A DNA stretch of 24,886 nt. Origin: RGIG426 sp045598965 (GTDB taxonomy: Bacteria > Bacillota > Clostridia > Oscillospirales > Acutalibacteraceae). Numbering within the stretch: the first letter of the stretch is position 1; every line of letters starts with the position of its first letter. Shown here one piece after another: positions 1-5,548 of the stretch. Both the position numbers and the translations under genes were made by a program. The notes under the pieces were generated by a model. It had not been told where the DNA came from and made no database searches. It was given only the letters and a program-made list of their open reading frames with translations. Where the stretch lies: assembly GCA_045598965.1 (NCBI GenBank), contig JAZRVH010000003.1, forward strand, positions 1-24,886, in the 5' to 3' direction.

Positions 1-96
1 TTCCTAACACTTTTTTCCTAACGCTTTGTTTGCATTTTGCACAAAATAACACTATCTGTTGTGGTTATAACACACAATAACCACTATATATTGTGC
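1..96. other. Probable terminal segment of an integrated element (left of tRNA-Trp scar)
   Basis: This AT-rich, gene-free stretch abuts a tRNA-Trp gene that lacks its 5' half. It carries a direct repeat TTCCTAAC (1-8 and 15-22), an inverted repeat ATTTTG/CAAAAT (34-39, 42-47) and an inverted repeat GTGGTTAT/ATAACCAC (61-68, 77-84). Short direct and inverted repeats beside a tRNA-derived core are what tyrosine-recombinase attachment regions usually look like, with arm-type and core-type sites. That this is the end of an integrated element is inference; no integrase gene is in the window. Confidence 0.45.
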
Positions 97-141
97 CTCC
101 AAAACCGCGTGCCGAGGGTTCAAGTCCTTCTGCCCCTGCCA
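97..141 (+). pseudogene. 3' half of a tRNA-Trp(CCA) gene, probable attachment site
   Basis: The stretch reads as tRNA positions 32-76: anticodon loop CTCCAAA with anticodon CCA, 3' anticodon strand ACCGC, five-base variable loop GTGCC, T arm GAGGG-TTCAAGT-CCTTC (one G-T wobble), acceptor strand TGCCCCT, discriminator G and encoded CCA. The upstream bases TGTGC cannot pair with ACCGC, and no 5' acceptor strand AGGGGCA, D arm or 5' anticodon strand occurs in 1-96. It therefore cannot make a tRNA. Integrative elements that use the 3' half of a tRNA gene rebuild an intact gene at one end and leave exactly such a fragment at the other, with crossover here near the anticodon loop. An intact tRNA-Trp would then lie to the left of the window. 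Confidence 0.85.
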
Positions 142-146
142 AAAGG

Positions 147-180
147 AAATCGCCGTCCATTCGGACGGCGATTTTTCTTT
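147..180 (+). terminator. Rho-independent terminator of the former tRNA-Trp gene
   Basis: A perfect 12-bp stem AAATCGCCGTCC (147-158) / GGACGGCGATTT (163-174) with loop ATTC is followed by TTTTTCTTT. It starts six bases after the tRNA CCA, so it most likely ended the original tRNA transcript. Confidence 0.75.
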
Positions 181-194
181 TCGTTGGTCAAAAA

Positions 195-298
195 AGAAGG
201 ACTTGAAACGAACTCCAAACGCAGCGAGCGATGCGAGCAATGCGTTTGGGAGCAACCGTCCGGGGGACGGTTGCGTCACGTGAGAAAAAAGTCCTTCT
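195..298. repeat. Multi-branched inverted-repeat element (MITE/REP-like)
   Basis: An outer 10-bp stem AGAAGGACTT (195-204) / AAGTCCTTCT (289-298) encloses two inner hairpins. One is CTCCAAACGCA (213-223) / TGCGTTTGGGAG (241-252), with one extra G. The other is a perfect 10-bp hairpin GCAACCGTCC (252-261) / GGACGGTTGC (265-274) with loop GGG. The layout suggests a folded mobile or interspersed repeat and no protein-coding use. Whether it recurs elsewhere in the genome cannot be seen here. Confidence 0.55.
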
Positions 299-310
299 GC
301 CCCTGCCAAA

Positions 311-390
311 AGGAAAGAGCCCCCTCTTTGGCGGAAGTTCCTAAGGAATACATTCCTTAGGAACTTCCGGCCGTTAGGGAGCCCTTTTTA
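311..390. terminator. Long palindrome, possible bidirectional terminator
   Basis: Perfect 18-bp arms (332-349 and 352-369) are separated by only AC. The pairing continues imperfectly outward (CCC 322-324 with GGG 377-379, then AAAG 314-317 with CTTT 384-387) and ends in TTTTTA on the plus strand and TTTCCTTTT on the minus strand. It lies downstream of the minus-strand gene ending at 484, so it could end that transcript. It could equally be a short insertion such as a MITE. Confidence 0.5.
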
Positions 391-483
391 GTCCATCAAA
401 TTTGCCAGTTATTCGTGTTGCCTTTATGCTGCATATATCTTTGATTCTCCGTCCGATTTCCACGTCTTATTCAAACACAATCC

Positions 484-972
484 TTATGGATTGCATTTTG
501 AGCAAGGCGTATACCCCATAGCAACCACTTCATCGTGTGTGCCGTGGTAATCTTTCCAGTTCTTTTTGCTCATACGGCTCAAATCTCTACAATGGGGAGT
601 ATGGAATCTTCGGGTATTCGTGTTGAGAACATAATCAAATTCCTGTGTCTTCCGATTTGTCACAACAATCCTTTTGGTCGTCGTTGTCGCTTTTTTTGCT
701 GTAGTCACTTTTCTAGTCGTCGTCGGCTTTTTCGCTGTAGTTACTTTTCCAGTCGTCGCTTTTTGGGGCACAACAATCTGTTTCGTCGTGTCTGTCGGCA
801 CCGTCAAAGAAATCGTTGTGGTCGTGCCATTAAACATAGCATCTATTTTTTGAGCAATCGCTCCGGTCACTGCATTTTCGTCGTCATGCCCAAGTGCAAA
901 CATTCCTAAAACAAAAACGCCCAATATGCCAACAGCCGCCCATTTTAGGATTCCGCCATTTTCTTTTTTCAT
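484..972 (-). CDS. Membrane-anchored or secreted protein with Thr/Lys-rich linker and putative zinc-binding C-terminal domain
   Basis: The 162-residue protein has a short charged N-terminus, one hydrophobic segment (about residues 9-27) acting as signal anchor or signal peptide, and a Thr/Lys-rich low-complexity linker (about 48-106, with repeated VTTAKK). The C-terminal domain of about 50 residues has H124, C128 and a closing C157-x-x-C160, plausible zinc ligands. I recognise this tail (FHxxxC...KxxxDYxGT...GYxPCxxC) as the Ada-like metal-binding module often appended to secreted clostridial nucleases and metallo-beta-lactamase-fold proteins; here it stands alone on a linker. The start is supported by AGAGG eight bases upstream of the ATG. 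A strong promoter lies at 1100-1128, and no partner gene adjoins. The exact function is unknown. Confidence 0.8.
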   Translation of the reverse strand: MKKENGGILKWAAVGILGVFVLGMFALGHDDENAVTGAIAQKIDAMFNGTTTTISLTVPTDTTKQIVVPQKATTGKVTTAKKPTTTRKVTTAKKATTTTKRIVVTNRKTQEFDYVLNTNTRRFHTPHCRDLSRMSKKNWKDYHGTHDEVVAMGYTPCSKCNP

Positions 973-1210
973 CCATTCTACCTCTCTACGTTTTCGTCAC
1001 GGGTTCACCGCTCGCAAAGAACAAACCCAACCGTAAGAAATTCAAATTACGCCGAAGAGTATTTCGACAATGTTTGAAAAAGTATGAACACCTGGGAATA
1101 TTATAGCAATAATTGACCGAAATTGCAATAAAAAGAATTCTTCCCCTTGCAACACACTCAAATAATCGTCCCACTCCGCCGGCATCACTTTTTCGTTTCG
1201 ATAGATAAGA
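973..1210. other. Gene-free interval between the zinc-tail protein and pckA
   Basis: The interval holds the promoter at 1100-1128 and the roughly 120-base leader of the minus-strand gene. The leader contains a possible stem around GGGTT and AACCC (about 1005-1030) but nothing I recognise as a known riboswitch. I see no RNA gene and no convincing small ORF. Confidence 0.4.
1100..1128 (-). promoter_or_regulatory. Sigma-A type promoter of the small zinc-tail protein
   Basis: On the minus strand, TTGCAA (1123-1128) lies exactly 17 bases from TATAAT (1100-1105). Transcription would start near 1092, giving an untranslated leader of about 120 bases before the ATG at 972. Confidence 0.65.
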
Positions 1211-1250
1211 AAAGCGGTGTAATTCTTTCGAATTACACCGCTTTTTTTGG
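1211..1250 (-). terminator. Rho-independent terminator after pckA
   Basis: Perfect 15-bp arms AAAGCGGTGTAATTC (1211-1225) / GAATTACACCGCTTT (1230-1244) enclose a four-base loop. T-rich tails on both strands mean it can work in either direction. It lies 24 bases past the pckA stop. Confidence 0.85.
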
Positions 1251-1268
1251 TGTTATTGATTCTGGGGA

Positions 1269-2870
1269 TTACAGCTGCGGGCCGGCTTTAACCAGCTCTT
1301 TGCCGGCTTCGTTGCCTTCGTATTTGACGAAGTTCTTCACGAAACGGCCAGCCAAATCCTGGGCTTTGGCTTCCCACTCAGCGGCATCCGCATAGGTGTC
1401 ACGAGGATCAAGAATGCCGGTATCCACACCGTTGAGCTCGGTGGGCACTTCGAGGTTGAAGTACGGAATGGTCTTGGTCGGGGCATTCAGAATGTCGCCG
1501 TTCAAGATAGCATCAATGATACCACGGGTATCTTTAATGGAGATACGTTTGCCGGTGCCGTTCCAACCGGTGTTGACGAGGTACGCTTTCGCACCGCTGG
1601 CTTCCATACGTTTGACGAGTTCCTCAGCATACTTGGTCGGGTGCAGCTCGAGGAACGCCTGACCGAAGCAGGAGGAGAAGGTCGGGGTGGGACCGGTAAT
1701 GACACGCTCGGTGCCCGCCAATTTGGCAGTGAAGCCGGAGAGGAAGTAATATTTGGTCTGTTCCGGAGTCAACACGGAGACCGGCGGCAACACGCCGAAC
1801 GCATCCGCCGACAGGAAGATAACGTTTTTCGCAGCCGGAGCAGCGGAAACCGGACGGACAATCTTTTCGATATGGTCAATCGGGTAGGACACACGGGTGT
1901 TCTCGGTAACGGATTTATCCGCAAAGTCGATTTTGCCCTCAGCATCCACCGTCACGTTCTCAAGCAAAGCGTTGCGTTTGATGGCGTTGTAGATGTCCGG
2001 CTCAGACTCTTTGTCCAGGTTGATAACCTTAGCATAGCAGCCGCCCTCGAAGTTGAAGACGCCGTTATCATCCCAACCGTGCTCGTCGTCGCCGATGAGG
2101 AGACGTTTCGGGTCGGTGGAAAGGGTGGTTTTACCGGTACCGGACAGACCGAAGAAGATGGCGGTGTTCTCGCCGTTCATATCGGTGTTGGCAGAGCAGT
2201 GCATAGAAGCAATGCCTTTCAGCGGCAGGTAATAGTTCATCATGGAGAACATACCTTTTTTCATTTCGCCGCCGTACCAGGTGTTCAGAATAACCTGCTC
2301 ACGGCTGGAGATGTTGAACACAACCGCCGTCTCGGAGTTGAGGCCGAGCTCTTTGTAATTCTCCACCTTGGCTTTGGAAGCGGTATACACCACGAAGTCC
2401 GGCTCAAAGGAAGCCAGCTCCTCCGCCGAGGGTTTAATGAACATATTGGTCACGAAGTGAGCCTGCCATGCCACTTCCATAATGAAGCGGATAGCCATGC
2501 GGGTGTCTTTGTTGGCACCGCAGAACGCATCGACAACATAAAGCTTTTTGCCGGAGAGCTCGTTAAGAGCAATCTCTTTGACCGTTTTCCACGCCTCTTC
2601 GCTGGCGGGGTGGTTGTCGTTTTTGTATTCATCGGAGGTCCACCACACGGTGTTTTTGGAGTTTTCGTCCATCACGATGAATTTGTCCTTGGGGGAACGG
2701 CCGGTATACACACCGGTCATAACGTTGACAGCACCGAGTTCGGTCTCTTGACCTTTGTCAAAACCAGTCAAGGAAGCGTCGGTTTCGTCGTTGAACAACT
2801 GGTCGTAAGAGGGATTATGGATAATCTCTTTTACACCAGTAATTCCGTAGCGAGTTAAATCTAATGCCAT
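1269..2870 (-). CDS. pckA: Phosphoenolpyruvate carboxykinase (ATP-dependent)
   Basis: This enzyme interconverts oxaloacetate + ATP and phosphoenolpyruvate + CO2 + ADP in the cytosol. In anaerobes it often runs in the carboxylating direction to make oxaloacetate and ATP. The 533-residue length is usual for the ATP family. Visible motifs are GRSPKDKF (57-64), YGGEMKKGMF (199-208, substrate/metal site), the P-loop GLSGTGKT (241-248) and DDEHGW (261-266, metal site). I chose the ATG at 2870 because the product then begins MALDLTRYG as in the family and AAAGGA lies just upstream; the longer in-frame extension has no such support. It is a single-gene unit with its own promoter and terminator. With fumC and malic enzyme nearby it fits C4-dicarboxylate metabolism. 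Confidence 0.97.
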   Translation of the reverse strand: MALDLTRYGITGVKEIIHNPSYDQLFNDETDASLTGFDKGQETELGAVNVMTGVYTGRSPKDKFIVMDENSKNTVWWTSDEYKNDNHPASEEAWKTVKEIALNELSGKKLYVVDAFCGANKDTRMAIRFIMEVAWQAHFVTNMFIKPSAEELASFEPDFVVYTASKAKVENYKELGLNSETAVVFNISSREQVILNTWYGGEMKKGMFSMMNYYLPLKGIASMHCSANTDMNGENTAIFFGLSGTGKTTLSTDPKRLLIGDDEHGWDDNGVFNFEGGCYAKVINLDKESEPDIYNAIKRNALLENVTVDAEGKIDFADKSVTENTRVSYPIDHIEKIVRPVSAAPAAKNVIFLSADAFGVLPPVSVLTPEQTKYYFLSGFTAKLAGTERVITGPTPTFSSCFGQAFLELHPTKYAEELVKRMEASGAKAYLVNTGWNGTGKRISIKDTRGIIDAILNGDILNAPTKTIPYFNLEVPTELNGVDTGILDPRDTYADAAEWEAKAQDLAGRFVKNFVKYEGNEAGKELVKAGPQL

Positions 2871-2888
2871 TGTGTAATACATCCTTTC

Positions 2889-2927
2889 AATAATAGAGTA
2901 TTTGGAATATTTCCATACGCTATTATT
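2889..2927. promoter_or_regulatory. Nested dyad in the pckA promoter/leader
   Basis: Three nested inverted repeats share a centre near 2908-2909: AATAATAG/CTATTATT (2889-2896, 2920-2927), GTAT/ATAC (2898-2901, 2915-2918) and TGGAA-TAT-TTCCA (2903-2915). The outer arm overlaps the proposed -10 box. It could be an operator or an mRNA stem-loop controlling pckA. Confidence 0.45.
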
Positions 2928-2953
2928 AGACCACATTTTGTTCTTAAAAACAA
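2925..2953 (-). promoter_or_regulatory. Probable pckA promoter
   Basis: On the minus strand, TTGTTT (2948-2953) is 17 bases from TCTAAT (2925-2930). Transcription would start near 2918, leaving a leader of about 48 bases. Hexamer matches are moderate but the spacing is ideal. Confidence 0.5.
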
Positions 2954-2965
2954 GTGTTTTTCGTA

Positions 2966-3015
2966 AAAAAATCCATTTCTCACACAAAAAAGTCGAAAAT
3001 GACCCTGGATTTTTT
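2966..3015 (-). terminator. Weak candidate terminator after the WYL regulator
   Basis: AAAAAATCCA (2966-2975) pairs with TGGATTTTTT (3006-3015) across a 30-base loop, with T runs on both strands. The stem is AT-rich and the loop long, so termination here is doubtful. Confidence 0.2.
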
Positions 3016-3060
3016 CAAAAACGGGCATTTCCTGTGGATTTTGGCGTCAAAAACAGAGAT

Positions 3061-4050
3061 TCAACGGTATTTCTCGGCGGCGACAAGAATGTTGTCTCGC
3101 ACACGATCCCGCAACGATTTCGGCGACAGGATTTCCACATAATTCATATACTGTGCCGCCCAATGTTCCATGGCGTTCGGGCTCACCCGCAACGACACTT
3201 TTACCGTGTCTTCCGGCCGTTTCACCATTTTCACATCTCGCCCGAACCAGTCCACGATTTGGTCCACGATATTCGACTGTGCGATGAATTCCACAAGCTG
3301 CGGCTCGTCCGCATACATATACGGGCGTGCAGAGTCAAGCGTTTTATAGTCGATACCGTTTTCGTAACCCTTTATTGTCCGTAACCGCCGTGCCGGTTCA
3401 TCCAAAATCGTCATACCGGTCATATGGTCCAGCCGCTGGAACGACACGTCATCCCACGTATCATGATACGCCATCAGGTAATACCGCTGGTTGTGCAAAA
3501 TCATTTGATAGGGCGACACCGTATAGGTGTGGGTTTTGTGAAGCTTGCCGTCGATATCGTATTTGTTGTAATCGTAACGCACTTTTTTCTTTTTGGCAAT
3601 CGCCTCATCAATGAGCTCCATATTAAGAAACAACAGTTGGCTTTCGGTTTTGTTCCATTCACCCACCGCATAGACGTTTTTCACTCTCGACTCAAAATAA
3701 CGGTTGGAAAGCCCCGCCAACCGTGCCACCAAATCCTTGGAGTGACGGGCAGAAATGTGACGGGACGCCATCACGCTGTCGATAAGCAGGCGTAGCTCCG
3801 CATCCTCGAAATCGCAAGGGCAAACAAGATAACATCCCGCCGATGACCGCACCAATTCGTAGTCCGCCTCTTCCAAGGCATCCAATTTCCGACCGATGGC
3901 TTTGCGTTCAAGCACAATACCGTAATCCGTCTCTAAATAGTCGGCAATCGCCTTTTGGGTCAACGGATGGTCGCTGTCGGAATATTCCTTGAGAATTTCC
4001 AAAACAGCCAAAAGGGCGACCTCCTTCGGTTTTGTTTGATATTTTTCCAC
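3061..4050 (-). CDS. WYL-domain transcriptional regulator
   Basis: The 329-residue protein has an N-terminal winged helix-turn-helix (about 8-75, with KAIADYLE and RKAIGRKLDAL helices), a central WYL domain (about 145-220, including VRYDYNKYD and FQRLD with a conserved-type Arg near 206) and a C-terminal WCX extension (about 245-325). WYL proteins are usually ligand-responsive DNA-binding regulators, binding nucleotides, nucleic acid or small molecules; some control phage-defence loci, others metabolism. The start is GTG at 4050, supported by AAAGGAGG seven bases upstream. Two dyads directly upstream suggest autoregulation (inference). Its neighbours are pckA downstream and an unrelated unknown gene upstream, so the target cannot be read from context. 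Confidence 0.9.
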   Translation of the reverse strand: MEKYQTKPKEVALLAVLEILKEYSDSDHPLTQKAIADYLETDYGIVLERKAIGRKLDALEEADYELVRSSAGCYLVCPCDFEDAELRLLIDSVMASRHISARHSKDLVARLAGLSNRYFESRVKNVYAVGEWNKTESQLLFLNMELIDEAIAKKKKVRYDYNKYDIDGKLHKTHTYTVSPYQMILHNQRYYLMAYHDTWDDVSFQRLDHMTGMTILDEPARRLRTIKGYENGIDYKTLDSARPYMYADEPQLVEFIAQSNIVDQIVDWFGRDVKMVKRPEDTVKVSLRVSPNAMEHWAAQYMNYVEILSPKSLRDRVRDNILVAAEKYR

Positions 4051-4070
4051 GCAAACCCCTCCTTTACTAT

Positions 4071-4107
4071 CTGTATCCTATCAAATACAGCGTACCATAT
4101 TCGGTAC
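4071..4107. promoter_or_regulatory. Two adjacent dyads upstream of the WYL regulator
   Basis: CTGTAT-8-ATACAG (4071-4076, 4085-4090) is followed at once by GTACC-6-GGTAC (4092-4096, 4103-4107). They sit immediately upstream of the ribosome site of the regulator, where an autoregulatory operator would be expected. A possible -35/-10 pair (TTTATG, 17 bases, TGTATT) runs through them on the minus strand. Confidence 0.4.
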
Positions 4108-4144
4108 ATAAACGCAAGCCCTTTTCGCCCCAAAAAGCGGACAG

Positions 4145-4181
4145 AAAAGCACCGTGCGGCATCCTACCACACGGTGCTTTT
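4145..4181 (-). terminator. Rho-independent terminator after the unknown 418-residue gene
   Basis: Perfect 12-bp arms AAAAGCACCGTG (4145-4156) / CACGGTGCTTTT (4170-4181) flank a 13-base loop. Read on the minus strand they end in TTTTCTGTCC. It begins 36 bases beyond the stop at 4218. Confidence 0.75.
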
Positions 4182-4217
4182 GCATTGTTATATTCTCTCC
4201 AACAACTCGATGCGTTT

Positions 4218-5474
4218 TTACCAATACACCGGGCCTTCGTCTTGCGGCTCGTTGTTAGGAACGTCAAGCACTATGTAATCCGTACTCTTACCTTGGTCCA
4301 GATAATTCTTTTGGACCTGCTCAAAAATGTCTTCCACGGCATTTTTATGCCACACCATAGTGAAATCATCTTGATAAAAATCGTACAGCTGTTCGAGCAA
4401 ATCATCGCTGACGTTCATCACCATGTTTTTGCCAAAATCGTCACGGGTATACAGAGCCATTAAGCCCTCCTTGAAATCCCGCAAATTCTCACGTTCCGTA
4501 TAGGTCCACTCTTCCTCCGGTTTTTCGTAGAAAGACTCGCCCATTTTGTGTACACGCTCGCTAATGAGTTTCTTATCGCACTCTGCCACCGTGGGAGCTT
4601 TGTCGATAATCTCTTCACCCAAATCCTTACTAAGGGCAATCTCTCCCTCTTTATCTAAGAAATTGAACTCAGCTTGCTTTTCCAGCTCATCGCCCTCAAG
4701 CTCTTCGCCGCCCATATCCACATAATAGCCGACTTTTTTCAAAATTTCAAAACAGCCCTTGTCATAGTATTCCTGCGGCTTGGGCGTAAACTCGTGGGCA
4801 TCGTTATATTTTTTAAGCTCTACTTCATACTCTTCTTCGCTCATTTTCGTGCGGTCGGGCATTTCCGGAATATTGTCCACTTCCCAGTTCATTTTACCGT
4901 TGTTTTGCGGCTGAATTTCACGGGTGTGGAAATGGTGCATTTTGTTGTATTTACGTAACGCCTTGTCGTATTCACGAAACGTATCGCTTTCAATACCGTC
5001 GTTGAATTGTTTATGGAACCAGTTATAGATACGGGAAAAAATGCCGGGTTCTTGCGGTTTTTCAAAAACTTTCAAATCATCCGGACGGTATTTCTGGTTA
5101 TAATACGCCTCTGTTATCTGTTTGGTATCTAACGACAATTCCACCTTGCCGTTGTCGCCCGCACCCGTGCTTTTGGCATTCATCGCAAAAATCTTCGGCG
5201 TCTTAGAGTTGGTACTCACAAAGATAAACGGGCTGTTGATGTCCAATGTCCGCTTATAATCGTCCTGCATCTCGTCCACAAGCTTCACAAGGCCTTCTCC
5301 CGTCAGCTTGTTACCGTGGGCATCAAAGAAGTTCATTTCAGCCTCAACGCTGTCCAATTGCTCCCTTAACTCAGCAAGGTTTTCCGGCGGTTCGTTTGCG
5401 TTCAATCGACGACTATATTCACGCTGAGTTTCAATATAGCGTGCGACTTGCTCGTCAAATTCTTTAAGTCCCAT
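4218..5474 (-). CDS. Hypothetical charged, soluble protein (418 residues)
   Basis: I do not recognise a family. The protein is rich in Asp, Glu and Lys, has no signal peptide or membrane segment, and has long stretches likely to be helical (for example the first 80 residues). A mixed middle region (about 85-150, with FIFVSTNSKTPKIFAMN) looks more beta-structured, and the tail is acidic (NNEPQDEGPVYW). I see no repeated module and no classical enzyme motif. The start at 5474 is supported by AAAGGA eight bases upstream of the ATG; an in-frame extension to 5522 has no ribosome site. It appears to be a single-gene unit with its own terminator, and a weak TATAGA -10 is at 5503-5508. Coding seems genuine given the length, consistent codon use and signals at both ends. 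Confidence 0.75.
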   Translation of the reverse strand: MGLKEFDEQVARYIETQREYSRRLNANEPPENLAELREQLDSVEAEMNFFDAHGNKLTGEGLVKLVDEMQDDYKRTLDINSPFIFVSTNSKTPKIFAMNAKSTGAGDNGKVELSLDTKQITEAYYNQKYRPDDLKVFEKPQEPGIFSRIYNWFHKQFNDGIESDTFREYDKALRKYNKMHHFHTREIQPQNNGKMNWEVDNIPEMPDRTKMSEEEYEVELKKYNDAHEFTPKPQEYYDKGCFEILKKVGYYVDMGGEELEGDELEKQAEFNFLDKEGEIALSKDLGEEIIDKAPTVAECDKKLISERVHKMGESFYEKPEEEWTYTERENLRDFKEGLMALYTRDDFGKNMVMNVSDDLLEQLYDFYQDDFTMVWHKNAVEDIFEQVQKNYLDQGKSTDYIVLDVPNNEPQDEGPVYW

Positions 5475-5548
5475 AACGTTCGTCCTTTCAAAATGTCTTA
5501 CATCTATAACACCGCCGCACATGACGAAAAGTTACACGGCGATTTTTC

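Larger units (their letters stand above)
122..316. repeat. 28-bp direct repeat of the tRNA-Trp 3' end
   Basis: The 28 bases at 122-149, covering the end of the T loop, 3' T stem, acceptor strand, CCA and eight bases beyond, recur exactly at 289-316. A 12-base inverted copy of TTCAAGTCCTTC is at 196-207 as GAAGGACTTGAA. The second copy includes bases 3' of the CCA, so it duplicates genomic flank and not only tRNA. It may be a second attachment scar, or the arm of an interspersed repeat sharing this sequence. Confidence 0.7.

Noticed and set aside
52..309. 85-residue minus-strand ORF containing QKDLNPRHAVLE
   Set aside because: It is the antisense reading of the tRNA-Trp remnant and the inverted-repeat element; such conceptual peptides are typical artefacts of tRNA-derived sequence.
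37..360. 107-residue plus-strand ORF over the tRNA remnant
   Set aside because: It runs through a tRNA half, a terminator hairpin and repeats; no ribosome site and no protein-like composition.
1641..2858. 405-residue plus-strand ORF opposite pckA
   Set aside because: Antisense shadow of a certain pckA gene with matching frame structure; no start signals.
2988..4050. WYL regulator as part of a phage-defence system
   Set aside because: No nuclease, ATPase, methylase or other defence-type gene adjoins; its neighbours are pckA and an unknown single-gene unit.
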